Counted from the first letter of the stretch, positions 9,587 to 18,682 are shown. The stretch: DNA of 64,000 nt from Marmoricola sp. OAE513 (GCF_040546585.1 NZ_JBEPOC010000001.1:2542001-2606000), one strand, 5' to 3'. Numbers and translations are program-made. The notes: generated by a model from the sequence alone, not told the origin.

Positions 9587-10482
9587 GCATCACCGTGCGC
9601 GCCCCCGCCAAGGTCAACCTGGTCCTCGGCGTCGGCCCGGTCCGTGAGGACGGCTACCACCCGCTCGACACCGTCTACCAGGCGATCAGCCTGTACGACG
9701 ACGTCACCGTCTCGAACGCCGGCGCCTGGAGCGTCACGGTGCGGCCGGTCGGGGCCGTCGACTGCTCCGAGGTCCCGCTGGACGAGGACAACATCGCGAT
9801 CCGCGCGGGCCGGATGCTCACCGAGCACCACGGCATCGACCGCCGCGCTGCGATCGCCATCAGCAAGGGCATCCCGGTGGCCGGCGGGATGGCGGGCGGC
9901 AGCGCCGATGCGGCGGCCACACTGGTCGCCCTCGACCGGCTCTGGGACCTGCAGACGACCGACGAGGACCTGCTCGCCATCGCCGCGCGCCTGGGCAGCG
10001 ACGTCCCGTTCGCGCTGATCGGCGGAACTGCGCACGGCACGGGCCACGGCGAGCTCGTGGAACCGGTCGTCGACAACGGCACCTGGTGGTGGGTCGTCGT
10101 CCCGAACGCGGAGGGCCTCTCGACCGCGGTCGTCTACGGCGCGTTCGACGAGGCGGAGGACATCCAGCGCGGCTCCGGCACCGAGGCGATCCGGGCGGCG
10201 CTGGAGTCCGGCGACCTCGACGCCTGCGCCGACGCGCTCGCCAACGACCTGCAGGCGGTGGCGCTCGACCTGCGCTCCGACCTGCGCTCGACGCAGGCAG
10301 CGCTGGAGGACGCCGGAGCTGTGGCGACGCTGCTCTCCGGCTCCGGGCCGACCTTCCTCGGACTGGTTGCCGACCAGGACGAGGCGCACCGGGTGCGCGA
10401 GCAGCTGCTCGAGGGCGGGGTGCCCGGTGTCCTCGTCGCCACCGGTCCGGTCGCCGGGACGCACGTCGTGGACTACGTATGA
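9583..10482 (+). CDS. ispE: 4-diphosphocytidyl-2-C-methyl-D-erythritol kinase
   Basis: A 299-residue GHMP kinase of the MEP isoprenoid pathway that phosphorylates CDP-methylerythritol. The N-terminal [14 protein letters not shown], the ATP-binding [17 protein letters not shown] near residue 100 and the C-terminal [13 protein letters not shown] are all present. It overlaps ksgA by 4 nt and is followed 13 nt later by the ABC-F gene, so ksgA-ispE-ABC-F is probably one transcript, as in other actinobacteria. Confidence 0.96.
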   Translation: MSITVRAPAKVNLVLGVGPVREDGYHPLDTVYQAISLYDDVTVSNAGAWSVTVRPVGAVDCSEVPLDEDNIAIRAGRMLTEHHGIDRRAAIAISKGIPVAGGMAGGSADAAATLVALDRLWDLQTTDEDLLAIAARLGSDVPFALIGGTAHGTGHGELVEPVVDNGTWWWVVVPNAEGLSTAVVYGAFDEAEDIQRGSGTEAIRAALESGDLDACADALANDLQAVALDLRSDLRSTQAALEDAGAVATLLSGSGPTFLGLVADQDEAHRVREQLLEGGVPGVLVATGPVAGTHVVDYV

Positions 10483-10495
10483 CCTGGAGAGACAC

Positions 10496-12295
10496 ATGTC
10501 CAACCTGATCAACCTGGAGAAGGTGTCGAAGTCCTTCGGCATCCGGATCCTGCTCGACGAGGTCAGCCTCGGCGTCGGGGTGGGAGAGCGGATCGGCATC
10601 GTGGGTCGCAACGGCGACGGCAAGACCACGCTGCTCAACCTGATGACTGGTCGCGAGGAGCCCGACGGTGGTCGGGTCTCGCGCTCGCGCGATCTGCACC
10701 TGGGCTACCTCGACCAACGCGACCTGCTCGACGACAACCACACCGTCCGCGAGGTCGTTCTCGGCGGCAAGGCCGACCACGAGTGGGCGGCGGACTCCAC
10801 GACCCGCGAGGTGGTCGAGGTGCTGCTCGCCGGCATCGGCCTGGACCGCGAGGTGCACGGCCTCTCGGGCGGTGAGCGTCGCCGGTGCTCGTTGGCCAAG
10901 CTCCTGCTCGAGCCCGACGACCTGCTGATCCTCGACGAGCCGACCAACCACCTCGACGTCGAGGCGATCGCCTGGCTCGCCGGTCACCTCAAGGGGCGCG
11001 CGTCCGCGCTCGTCGTGGTCACCCACGACCGCTGGTTCCTCGACGAGGTCTGCGAGCAGACCTGGGAGGTGCACGACGGTGTCATCGACATCTACGAGGG
11101 CGGGTACGCGGCCTTCGTGCTGGCCAAGAACGAGCGGATGCGGCAGGCGGCGGCGAGCGAGCAGCGTCGGCAGAACCTCATGCGCAAGGAGCTCGCCTGG
11201 CTGCGCCGCGGCGCCCCCGCCCGTACGTCGAAGCCGAAGTTCCGCATCGACGCCGCCAACGAGCTGATCGCCGACGAGCCGCCGCCGCGCGACCGGTTGC
11301 AGCTGGAGCGCTTCGCCACCCAGCGACTCGGGAAGGACGTCATCGACGTCGAGGACGTCGACCTGGTCCGCGGCGAACGCGTGCTGCTCGACCACGCCAC
11401 CTGGCGGCTCGGACCCGGCGACCGTGTCGGCGTGGTCGGGGTGAACGGCGCGGGCAAGACCTCGCTCCTCAACCTCGTTGCCGGATCGCTCGAGCCGACC
11501 AAGGGCAGGGTCAAGCGCGGGCGCACGGTCGCGTTGCAGCACCTGACGCAGAACGTCACGCCCGAGGACCCGTCGGTGCGCGTGCTGAACGCCATCGAGG
11601 ACGTCCGCCGGGTGACGAGGACGGCCGGCGGGGGCGAGGTCACCGCGACCTCGATGCTCGAGCGTTTCGGCTTCACCGGTGACCGGCTGACCGCGCGTCT
11701 GGGGGACCTGTCCGGTGGCGAGCGGCGCCGGTTCCAGCTGCTGAAGCTGCTGCTCTCCGAGCCGAACGTGCTGCTGCTCGACGAGCCGACCAACGACCTG
11801 GACATCGAGACGCTCGCCGTCCTCGAGGACTTCCTCGACGGCTGGCCGGGCACCCTGGTCGTCGTCTCGCACGACCGCTACTTCCTCGAGCGCGCGACCG
11901 ACTCGATCTGGGCGCTCATGGGCGACGGCACCATCGGGATGCTGCCGAAGGGTGTCGACCAGTACCTCGAGATGCGCAAGGCGGCGAGCGGTCCGGCCGC
12001 CGATTCTGCCTCCGTCGGCGAACCTGCCTCGGTCGTCGAGCCTGCCGAGACGCCCGGGAAGGCGAAGGCGAAGGTCGGCGGCGCCGAGGAGCGCGCGGCA
12101 CGCAAGACCATCGCCCGGGTCGAGAACAAGATCGCCAAGCTGCTCGCCCGCGAGGCCGAGCTGAACGCAGCGATCGCGGCGGTCGCCGACGACTACGAGG
12201 CGATGGGCAAGCTCGCCGAAGAGCTCACCGCGGCGCAGCAGGAGCGCGACGGACTCGAGCTGGAATGGCTCGAGGCCTCGGCGCTGCTGCAGTGA
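10496..12295 (+). CDS. ABC-F family ATPase (Uup-like)
   Basis: A 599-residue soluble protein with two ATP-binding cassettes and no membrane segment, acting on ribosomes or DNA rather than as a transporter. Cassette 1 has Walker A GRNGDGKTTLLN, signature LSGGERRR and Walker B LLILDEPTNHLD. Cassette 2 has GVNGAGKTSLLN, DLSGGERRRFQ and LLLDEPTNDLD. An alanine-rich linker (about residues 495-530) precedes a charged C-terminal coiled coil of about 65 residues like the Uup DNA-binding domain. ATG at 10496 has GGAGA 6 nt upstream. Confidence 0.9.
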   Translation: MSNLINLEKVSKSFGIRILLDEVSLGVGVGERIGIVGRNGDGKTTLLNLMTGREEPDGGRVSRSRDLHLGYLDQRDLLDDNHTVREVVLGGKADHEWAADSTTREVVEVLLAGIGLDREVHGLSGGERRRCSLAKLLLEPDDLLILDEPTNHLDVEAIAWLAGHLKGRASALVVVTHDRWFLDEVCEQTWEVHDGVIDIYEGGYAAFVLAKNERMRQAAASEQRRQNLMRKELAWLRRGAPARTSKPKFRIDAANELIADEPPPRDRLQLERFATQRLGKDVIDVEDVDLVRGERVLLDHATWRLGPGDRVGVVGVNGAGKTSLLNLVAGSLEPTKGRVKRGRTVALQHLTQNVTPEDPSVRVLNAIEDVRRVTRTAGGGEVTATSMLERFGFTGDRLTARLGDLSGGERRRFQLLKLLLSEPNVLLLDEPTNDLDIETLAVLEDFLDGWPGTLVVVSHDRYFLERATDSIWALMGDGTIGMLPKGVDQYLEMRKAASGPAADSASVGEPASVVEPAETPGKAKAKVGGAEERAARKTIARVENKIAKLLAREAELNAAIAAVADDYEAMGKLAEELTAAQQERDGLELEWLEASALLQ

Positions 12296-12350
12296 AATTG
12301 CTGCCGAAATGCGCTGACATCGAAGAGCCCGCAGGGTCTAGCCTCGACAG

Positions 12351-12992
12351 GTGATCTCCCTCGACCAGGTCCTGACCTTCGGACTTGCCGCGTTCGTCAT
12401 CATCGTCATCCCCGGCCCGAGCGTCGTCTTCGTCGTCGGGCGCGCACTGGCCTACGGTCGCGGTGTCGCGCTGGCCTCGGTCATCGGCAACACGCTCGGC
12501 CTGGTGACGATCGTCGTCCTGGTAGCGGCCGGCCTCGGCGTCGTCGTCCAGGAGTCGTTGGTCGTGTTCCTGGTGCTGAAGATCGCCGGAGCGGCGTACC
12601 TCGTCTACCTCGGGGTCGAGGCCGTACGCCGGCGCAAGGAGTTCCTCACGGCCGGCGGCCCCGACGACCTGGGGCCGACGATGACCTGGGCGCGGGCGAT
12701 CCGGCAGGGCTTCGTCGTCGGGGCGTCGAACCCGAAGGGGTACATGATGCTCGCCGCCGTGCTGCCGCAGTTCGTCGATCGGGGCGAGGGTCATCTGCAG
12801 CTCCAGATGCTGCTCCTCGGCCTGATCGCCACCACGATCGGCCTGCTCTCCGACAGCCTCTGGGCGCTGATCGCCTCCCAGCTGCGCAGCTGGTTCAACC
12901 GGTCGCCGAAGCGCGGCGAGGCGATGGGGACCGTGGGTGGCGTCTCGATGATCGGTCTGGGGCTGGCGCTCGCGGTGACCGGCGAACACTGA
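12351..12992 (+). CDS. LysE/RhtB family amino-acid exporter
   Basis: A 213-residue polytopic protein of the LysE translocator family, which exports amino acids or related metabolites. The N-terminal hydrophobic stretch ends in IPGPSVVFVVGRAL, the family hallmark, followed by GNTLGL and the SNPKGYMML segment in the middle. About six membrane segments are visible. GTG at 12351 follows TAGCCT (12339-12344) by 6 nt with no ribosome binding site, so it is probably leaderless. It ends one base before the convergent marR stop. The exported substrate is unknown. Confidence 0.88.
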   Translation: MISLDQVLTFGLAAFVIIVIPGPSVVFVVGRALAYGRGVALASVIGNTLGLVTIVVLVAAGLGVVVQESLVVFLVLKIAGAAYLVYLGVEAVRRRKEFLTAGGPDDLGPTMTWARAIRQGFVVGASNPKGYMMLAAVLPQFVDRGEGHLQLQMLLLGLIATTIGLLSDSLWALIASQLRSWFNRSPKRGEAMGTVGGVSMIGLGLALAVTGEH

Positions 12993-12993
12993 A

Positions 12994-13494
12994 TCAGCGC
13001 AGCGGCCGCATCAACCGCTTCAGCAGGTCGGCGAGGTCGGTGCGCTCCTCGCCGGACAGCTCGGTGAGCAGGTCGCGCTCGCTGGCGAGCAACGTCTCGA
13101 ACGCGCCGTCGACCGCGCGCTTGCCGGCAGTGGTCAGGCCGACGAGAACGCCGCGCCGGTCGTTGGGATCGGCGGAGCGCTCGACCAGACCACGTTCGGA
13201 GAGCCGGTCGATCCGGTTCGTCATCGTCCCGCTCGTCACCATCGTCTCCTTGAGGAGCTGACCCGGGCTCAGCTGGTACGGCCTGCCGGCGCGTCGGAGT
13301 GCGGCCAGCACGTCGAACTCCCACGGCTCGATCGACTGCGCCGTGAACGCCTCGCGCCGGGCCAGGTCGAGCAGGCGGGCGAGCCGGCTGATCCGGCTGA
13401 AGATCTCGACGGGGCCCAGGTCGAGGTCGTCGCGCTCGCGGCGCCACGCCTGGACCAGCTCGTCAACCTCGTCGGCTCCCTCGGGGATGGACAT
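12994..13494 (-). CDS. MarR-family transcriptional regulator
   Basis: A 166-residue winged-helix repressor. The recognition region reads TSGTMTNRIDRLSERGLVER, followed by the wing DRRGVLVGLTTAGK. The dimerisation helices flank it. ATG at 13494 sits 6 nt after TAAGAT on its strand (leaderless). It is transcribed divergently from the tam methyltransferase, and three related palindromes lie in the 86-nt gap, so it probably represses both itself and tam. The ligand is unknown. Confidence 0.93.
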   Translation of the reverse strand: MSIPEGADEVDELVQAWRRERDDLDLGPVEIFSRISRLARLLDLARREAFTAQSIEPWEFDVLAALRRAGRPYQLSPGQLLKETMVTSGTMTNRIDRLSERGLVERSADPNDRRGVLVGLTTAGKRAVDGAFETLLASERDLLTELSGEERTDLADLLKRLMRPLR

Positions 13495-13500
13495 GAAGGC

Positions 13501-13564
13501 ATCTTAGTCAGAAAGATTCTTGACATCGAGAGATAGCGCGAGCAAAGTATCTTGATATCAAGAG
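13501..13564. promoter_or_regulatory. Three MarR operator-like palindromes between marR and tam
   Basis: Box A ATCTTAGTCAGAAAGAT (13501-13517) overlaps the marR -10. Box B ATTCTTGACATCGAGAG (13516-13532) contains a TTGACA -35 for tam. Box C TATCTTGATATCAAGAG (13548-13564) contains the perfect 12-bp palindrome CTTGATATCAAG and lies just after the tam -10 region (AAGTAT, 13545-13550). B and C share CTTGA-n-ATC-n-AGAG. Confidence 0.65.
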
Positions 13565-13580
13565 AGTTTGGAGATCCGCG

Positions 13581-14354
13581 ATGCCGCACAGCTGGGACCC
13601 CGACCGCTACCTGACTTTCGCCGACGAGCGGGGTCGCCCGTTCGTGGAGCTGCTGGCTCGCATCGATGCCACGGCACCGAGCACGGTCGTCGACCTGGGT
13701 TGCGGGCCCGGGAACATGACCGACCTGCTGGCGCAGCGCTGGCAGGCGGCGAGGGTCGTCGGCATCGACGCGAGCGCCGCGATGATCGCCAGGGCGCGAT
13801 CGAGGGGATCGGCCGTCGACTACCGGGTCGACGACGTGGCGACGTGGACGGCACCGGAGCCCGTGGACGTCCTCGTCTCCCACGCGACGCTGCAGTGGGT
13901 GCCCGACCACCTCGAGCTGCTGCCAGGCCTCGTCGGCCAGGTGACGCCCGGCGGATGGTTCGCCTTCGGTGTCCCCGCGAACTTCGACGAGCCCAGCCAC
14001 ACCCTGCGCGAGGAGCTCGCGGCCGAGGCGCCGTACGCCGAGCAGACCGCGGGAGTCGCCTCGCCGCAAGCGTTCGACGCGGCTACCTACCTGCACGCGC
14101 TGACCGGTCTCGGCTGCACGGTGGATGCGTGGGAGACCACCTACCTGCACCAGCTCTCCGGACCAGACCCGGTGTTCACCTGGATCAGCGGGACCAGCGC
14201 CCGGCCGACGTTGGCGGCGCTCGATGCCGAGCTGCGTCCGCGCTTCGAGGCAGAGCTGAAGCGGCGGCTGGATGCGGCGTACGAGGCGACGCCGGCAGGC
14301 GTGGTTCTGCCGTTCCGGCGGGTGTTCGTGGTGGCCCGGACGCCGCACCCCTAG
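13581..14354 (+). CDS. tam: Trans-aconitate 2-methyltransferase
   Basis: A 257-residue class I SAM-dependent methyltransferase. SAM motif I is VVDLGCGPGNMTDLL at about residues 37-51, followed by GIDASAAMIARAR and the Tam-typical SHATLQWVPDH near 100. Tam methylates trans-aconitate, a spontaneous inhibitor of the TCA cycle formed from cis-aconitate. The N-terminal WDPDRYLTFADERGRPF is characteristic of the family. GGAG lies at 13570-13573 before ATG 13581. Regulation by the divergent MarR is likely from the operator boxes. Confidence 0.88.
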   Translation: MPHSWDPDRYLTFADERGRPFVELLARIDATAPSTVVDLGCGPGNMTDLLAQRWQAARVVGIDASAAMIARARSRGSAVDYRVDDVATWTAPEPVDVLVSHATLQWVPDHLELLPGLVGQVTPGGWFAFGVPANFDEPSHTLREELAAEAPYAEQTAGVASPQAFDAATYLHALTGLGCTVDAWETTYLHQLSGPDPVFTWISGTSARPTLAALDAELRPRFEAELKRRLDAAYEATPAGVVLPFRRVFVVARTPHP

Positions 14355-14386
14355 ATCCTGTCGGTGCGAACGGGCACGCTGGCGGC

Positions 14387-14767
14387 ATGATCGATCACTT
14401 CGGTATCAACTGCGCAGACATCGACGCCTCCAAGGTCTTCTACGACACCGTGCTGGCCACGCTCGGGCACAAGCGCCTGCTGGAGTACGGAGACTTCATC
14501 GGCTACGGGACGGACAAGCCGGACTTCTGGATCGGCCGGTACGACGGCCAGCCCGCCGACAACCGGGAGATGCACCTGGCCTTCTCCGCGCCCGACAAGG
14601 AGACCGTGCAGGCGTTCGTCGAGGCGGCGCGCGGTCTCGGGCTCGAGGTGCTGCACGAGCCCCGCCAGTGGCCGGAGTACCACGACCACTACTACGGCGG
14701 GTTCGTCCGCGACCCCGACGGCAACAACGTCGAGGCCTGCTGCCACACCGTCGCCTCGGACGCCTGA
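14387..14767 (+). CDS. VOC (glyoxalase/bleomycin-resistance) family protein
   Basis: A 126-residue single-module vicinal-oxygen-chelate protein. The N-terminal IDHFGINCADIDASKVFYD gives the first metal-site His. The centre has EMHLAFSAPDKETVQAF, and the C-terminal FVRDPDGNNVEACCH gives the usual Glu ligand. Possible roles include lyase, isomerase or binding protein; the substrate is not readable. ATG at 14387 follows CACGCT by 6 nt. It overlaps the next gene (TGATG), so the pair is translationally coupled. Confidence 0.88.
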   Translation: MIDHFGINCADIDASKVFYDTVLATLGHKRLLEYGDFIGYGTDKPDFWIGRYDGQPADNREMHLAFSAPDKETVQAFVEAARGLGLEVLHEPRQWPEYHDHYYGGFVRDPDGNNVEACCHTVASDA

Positions 14768-15447
14768 TGCGCATCGTCCTGCTCCCGGGTGCCGGCGGCG
14801 CTGCGGCGTACTGGGACAAGGTCGTGCCGCTCCTCGAGACCGAGGGGCACGACGCCGTGGCCGTCGAGCTGCCCGCGGACGACGAGTCCGCCGGACTCCC
14901 GACGTACGTCGAGGTCGCACTCGAGTCGTGCGGTGCGGCTGACGACGTGCTCGTCGTCGCGCAGTCGATGGGCGGCTTCACGGCGCCGATGCTCGCCGAG
15001 CGTCTGCAGGCAGCGGGCCGCACCGTCGTCGGCATCGTCCTGCTCAACGCGATGGTGCCGCTGCCCGGGGAGACGCCGGGGGAGTGGTGGGATGCGGTCG
15101 GCTCGGAGCAGGCGCGGGTCGAGGCTGCGGAGGCCGGCGGATACCCGACCGACTTCGACCTCGACGCCTACTTCCTGCACGACCTGGACGAGGAGACGAC
15201 CGCCCTGCTGATGGAGGGTGGCAAGGACGAGGTGGAAGCCGCGTTCGTCTCGCCGTGCGCGATCGCGGCGTGGCCGGACGTGCCGACGCGTGTGGTCGCC
15301 GGCGGGGAGGACCGGTTCTTCCCGCTCGCGCTCCAGCAGCGGGTCGCCCGTGAGCGGCTCGGTGTCGAGCCGACGGTGGTCCCGGGCGGGCACCTGTGCG
15401 CGCTGTCCTTCCCGGCCGAGGTGGCCCGGGCGGTGCTGCTGGCCTGA
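14767..15447 (+). CDS. Alpha/beta hydrolase
   Basis: A 226-residue alpha/beta-hydrolase fold protein. The oxyanion region is LLPGAGGAAAYWD at residues 5-17, the nucleophile elbow is AQSMGGFTAPML near residue 62, an Asp lies in the strand near GGEDRFFP and the catalytic His is in PGGHLCALSFP near the C-terminus. It resembles small esterases or salicylate-esterase-like hydrolases. ATG overlaps the stop of the VOC gene. Whether the two act on the same compound is unknown. Confidence 0.88.
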   Translation: MRIVLLPGAGGAAAYWDKVVPLLETEGHDAVAVELPADDESAGLPTYVEVALESCGAADDVLVVAQSMGGFTAPMLAERLQAAGRTVVGIVLLNAMVPLPGETPGEWWDAVGSEQARVEAAEAGGYPTDFDLDAYFLHDLDEETTALLMEGGKDEVEAAFVSPCAIAAWPDVPTRVVAGGEDRFFPLALQQRVARERLGVEPTVVPGGHLCALSFPAEVARAVLLA

Positions 15448-15448
15448 T

Positions 15449-16090
15449 TCAGTCGGTGATCCGGAGGCCCGGCTTCGACTCCAGGCCGGACAGCCCGTTC
15501 CACGCCAGGTTCACCAGATTCGCGGCGACGACCTCCTTGCCGGGCTTGCGTGCGTCCAGCCACCACTGGCCCGTCGTGCCGACCATGCCGACCAGCATCT
15601 GGGAGTACATCGGGGCGGTCTTCGCGTCGAACCCGCGACGCTTGAACTCGTCGACCAGGATGAACTCCACCCGGGTGGCGATGTCGCTCATGATCGAGAC
15701 GTAGGACCCGCTGGCCGATCCGAGCGGACTGTCGCGCACCAGGATCCGGAAGCCTTCGGGGGACTCCTCGATGTAGTCGAGCAACGCGAACGCCGCCTGC
15801 TCCAGCAGCAGCCGCGGCGTCCCGGAGGTCAGCGCCTCGCGCACCATGCCGAGCAGCTGCCGCACCTCGCGGTCGACCACCACGGCGTACAGGCCCTCCT
15901 TGCCGCCGAAGTGCTCGTAGACGACCGGCTTGGAGACCTCGGCGCGGGCGGCGATCTCCTCGACCGAGACACCGTCGAAACCCTTCTCGGAGAAGACCGT
16001 CCGGGCGATCTCGATCAGCTGCTCGCGGCGCTCGGCAGCGGTCATCCGGCTGCGTGCGGGCTTCTTGGGTCGAGGTTCGCGGGGAGGCAC
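15449..16090 (-). CDS. TetR-family transcriptional regulator
   Basis: A 213-residue TetR repressor. After a Pro/Lys/Arg-rich N-terminus the HTH reads RREQLIEIARTVFSEKGFDG followed by EIAARAEVSKPVVYEHFGGKEGLY. The C-terminal ligand domain includes the LDARKPGKEVVAANLVNLAWNGL tail seen in actinobacterial regulators of lipid genes. GTG at 16090 has AGGA 8 nt upstream. It converges on the hydrolase with a 1-nt gap. Its target is not evident. Confidence 0.9.
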   Translation of the reverse strand: MPPREPRPKKPARSRMTAAERREQLIEIARTVFSEKGFDGVSVEEIAARAEVSKPVVYEHFGGKEGLYAVVVDREVRQLLGMVREALTSGTPRLLLEQAAFALLDYIEESPEGFRILVRDSPLGSASGSYVSIMSDIATRVEFILVDEFKRRGFDAKTAPMYSQMLVGMVGTTGQWWLDARKPGKEVVAANLVNLAWNGLSGLESKPGLRITD

Positions 16091-16139
16091 CCGGTCATCC
16101 TGCCAGCGCTGCGTCGGTGCCGCCGCCTACTTTGGTGCC

Positions 16140-16712
16140 ATGACCGATCTCAAGGGCGAGCTGCACGCGAAGCTGAAGGTCACCCGTCAGGTGCTTCTCG
16201 ACAAGCTCGACGGTCTGTCCGAGTACGACGCCCGGCGACCGATCACGGCCAGCGGCACCAACCTGCTCGGCCTGGTCAAGCACATGATCGGCATCGAGCA
16301 CGTCTACCTGGGTGAGTCGTTCGGGCGCACCCCGCCGGACGTGCTCCCGTGGGTCGCCGACGGTTCGGTCTGGGACGGCGCCGACATGTGGGCGACCGCC
16401 GCTGAATCGCGGGAGGAGCTCGTCGCGCTCTACCTTCGCGCGTGCGCGCACTCGGACGCGACCCTCGAGGCGCTCGAGCTGGACGCTGCGGGATCGGTAC
16501 CGCACTGGCCCGAGGACCGCCGGGCCACGACGCTCGGCGTGCTGCTGGTCAGGATGGTCGACGAGACCGCGCACCACGCCGGGCACGCAGACATCTGCCG
16601 CGAGCTCGTCGACGGCAGCGGCCAGGCTGACGCTGCCGCGGTCGGCGACGCGGCGTACTGGAGCGACTACGTCGCGAAGATCCAGGCGGCTGCGGAGACG
16701 TTCAGGCAGTAG
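16140..16712 (+). CDS. DinB-family protein (DUF664)
   Basis: A 190-residue four-helix-bundle protein of the DinB/DUF664 superfamily, which includes thiol-dependent transferases and metalloenzymes. Three His positions typical of the metal site are LLGLVKHMIGIEHVYL near residue 45 and VDETAHHAGHADI near residue 145. ATG at 16140 lies 6 nt after TACTTT (16128-16133) with no ribosome binding site. The last 11 nt overlap the convergent desaturase. The specific activity is unknown. Confidence 0.85.
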   Translation: MTDLKGELHAKLKVTRQVLLDKLDGLSEYDARRPITASGTNLLGLVKHMIGIEHVYLGESFGRTPPDVLPWVADGSVWDGADMWATAAESREELVALYLRACAHSDATLEALELDAAGSVPHWPEDRRATTLGVLLVRMVDETAHHAGHADICRELVDGSGQADAAAVGDAAYWSDYVAKIQAAAETFRQ

Positions 16713-17676
16713 CCGCGGGCTGGGCGCTGACGAGCTTCGCCTGGACCCGCTCGGCCACCGGCCAGCGGACCTCCTTGACGAAGCCGATCTTCTCCAGGAT
16801 CCAGATGAGTCGGGCCGAGGTGTCGAGCTGGCCGCGCTGCACGCCGTGGCGGGCGCAGGTCGGATCGGCGTGGTGCAGGTTGTGCCAGGACTCGCCCATC
16901 GACGGGATCGCCAACCACCAGACGTTGGCCGACTTGTCGCGCGAGACGAACGGGCGGTCGCCGATCGTGTGGCAGATCGAGTTGATCGACCAGGTCACGT
17001 GGTGCAGCAGGGCGACCCTGACCAGCGAGCCCCAGAAGAACGCGGTCAGTGCACCCTGCCAGGACCAGGTGATGAGACCGCCGAGGGCCGCAGGCAGCAG
17101 CATGGAGAGCAGCACGAAGGCCCAGAAGTTCTTCGAGATCCGGACGATGTCCTTGTCCTTGAGCAGGTCCGGCGCGTACTTGCGCTGCACGGTCTGCTCG
17201 GTGTCGAAGAGCCACATCATGTGCGCGTGCCAGAAGCCCTTCCAGAGCGCGCGCAGGTTGGTGCCGTACTTCCACGGGCTGTGCGGATCGCCGTCCCGGT
17301 CGGAGAACTTGTGGTGCTTGCGGTGATCTGCCACCCAGCGCACGATCGGCCCCTGGATCGCCATCGAGCCGGCGACGGCGAGGGCGATCTTCGTGAACCT
17401 GTTCGGCTTGAACGACTTGTGGGTGAAGAGCCGGTGGAAGCCGACGGTGATGCCGTGGCCGGTGAACCAGTACATCGCCGCCATGATGGCGAGGTCGCTC
17501 CAGCCGAGCCAACCGCCCCAGGCGATCGGGACAGCGGCGATCAGGGCCAGGAACGGCACCGCGATGAAGATCGCCAGTGCGACCTGCTCGGTGCGCGACT
17601 GGGTCTCGCCGCCCAGGGTCGCGTGGACCACGGGCTCATCCAGGGTGGCCCTGTCCAGGGTGGGGGACGCAGTCAT
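16702..17676 (-). CDS. Acyl-CoA/acyl-lipid delta-9-type fatty acid desaturase
   Basis: A 324-residue membrane di-iron desaturase similar to mycobacterial DesA3, introducing a double bond into saturated acyl-CoA. All three histidine boxes are present: HRLFTH at residues 81-86, HRKHH at 118-122 and HNLHH near 250. Two pairs of membrane segments surround them. ATG at 17676 is chosen because AAGGAAAG lies just upstream; longer frames reach into non-coding sequence. The gene is monocistronic and has an inverted repeat about 60 nt upstream. No partner oxidoreductase is nearby. Confidence 0.92.
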   Translation of the reverse strand: MTASPTLDRATLDEPVVHATLGGETQSRTEQVALAIFIAVPFLALIAAVPIAWGGWLGWSDLAIMAAMYWFTGHGITVGFHRLFTHKSFKPNRFTKIALAVAGSMAIQGPIVRWVADHRKHHKFSDRDGDPHSPWKYGTNLRALWKGFWHAHMMWLFDTEQTVQRKYAPDLLKDKDIVRISKNFWAFVLLSMLLPAALGGLITWSWQGALTAFFWGSLVRVALLHHVTWSINSICHTIGDRPFVSRDKSANVWWLAIPSMGESWHNLHHADPTCARHGVQRGQLDTSARLIWILEKIGFVKEVRWPVAERVQAKLVSAQPAATA

Positions 17677-17736
17677 GTTCTTTCCTTCGCGGGCTAGGCC
17701 CCGCCGGCACGGGGTCAGTCTCTGGCAAAACCGTAA

Positions 17737-17752
17737 CCTACGGATGCGTAGG
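17737..17752. promoter_or_regulatory. Inverted repeat upstream of the desaturase
   Basis: CCTACGGATGCGTAGG is a perfect palindrome with 6-bp arms and a 4-nt centre, extendable to 7-bp arms by flanking A and T. It lies 60 nt upstream of the desaturase start and about 80 nt upstream of the divergent thioesterase, so it could control either. It looks like a TetR-type operator; the regulator is not identified. Confidence 0.45.
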
Positions 17753-17833
17753 TGCGGTGGCGTAGTCGTGAAATCGGGGACGTTCGGGCCCCCGGGCGGA
17801 ACGGTGCGTCTCGCGACGGGGAGAATCAGCGGT

Positions 17834-18682
17834 ATGACGGCTCCGACGAAGTACGCCCTGTTCCGACTTGAGGACGGTCTTCTCGTACCCCAGGACATCG
17901 CTCGTAGTCTGTGGCGAGCCGATCAGATGCACGGAGTAGCCACCAGCGGTGCGCTCGCGCGGGAGCTGGAGAACGCCGTGAAGTCGGCCGGGCGGGACGA
18001 TCTGCGCCCGGCGCGCTACACCGTCGACCTGTTCAAGGCGCCGAGCATGGGCCCGTGCGCGATGGCCTCGACCGTCGTCCGCGAGGGCTCCCGGCTGATG
18101 CTCGTGGACGCCACCTTGTCCCAGGGCGGCGAGGTCGTGGCGCGGGCGAGCTGCCTGTTCCTCAAAGAGACCGAGAACCCACCGGGCGAGGTCTGGGGCC
18201 CGCCGGACGAGCCGACCCCGCCGCCCCTGGACATCGCCGAGGTCTCCGACGAGCCGCGGGTGCCGATCTTCTTCAGCGAGGGCGTCGGCTGGTCGCAGAA
18301 CTTCGCCGAGCACCAGAACGGTGGTCGCAAGCAGACCTGGCAGACCGCGCTCGCGATCGTGGCCGGAGAGAAGCCCACGCCGTTTCAGGGCCTGGCGGGT
18401 GCCGCTGATTCGACCAGCATGGTCGTGAACTGGGGTGACGCGGGCGTGCAGTACATCAACACCGACGTCACGTTGGCGATCTCGCGGGTGCCGGTCAGCC
18501 AGGAGATCGGGCTGGCCGCGGTCAACCGGACGGCCCACGACGGCATCGCCACCGGTAGCTGCATCGTCTTCGACCGCGAGGGTCCGATCGGCACGACGAC
18601 CGTCACCTCGATCTCGAACGCGCGTCGTGCGGTGGACTTCACCCAGCACGACTTCACCGAGGACTCGATCAACGGGGCGTGA
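17834..18682 (+). CDS. Thioesterase (hot-dog fold, acyl-CoA hydrolase type)
   Basis: A 282-residue double hot-dog protein of the TesB-like/4HBT_3 type. The N-terminal half includes RSLWRADQMHGVATSGALA and the C-terminal half NRTAHDGIATGSCIVFDREGPIG, where the GxxxGxxxxxDxxGPIG ending is family-typical. It would hydrolyse acyl-CoA in the cytoplasm. ATG at 17834 lies 7 nt after GAGAAT, so it may be leaderless. The neighbouring desaturase makes a lipid role plausible. Confidence 0.8.
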   Translation: MTAPTKYALFRLEDGLLVPQDIARSLWRADQMHGVATSGALARELENAVKSAGRDDLRPARYTVDLFKAPSMGPCAMASTVVREGSRLMLVDATLSQGGEVVARASCLFLKETENPPGEVWGPPDEPTPPPLDIAEVSDEPRVPIFFSEGVGWSQNFAEHQNGGRKQTWQTALAIVAGEKPTPFQGLAGAADSTSMVVNWGDAGVQYINTDVTLAISRVPVSQEIGLAAVNRTAHDGIATGSCIVFDREGPIGTTTVTSISNARRAVDFTQHDFTEDSINGA

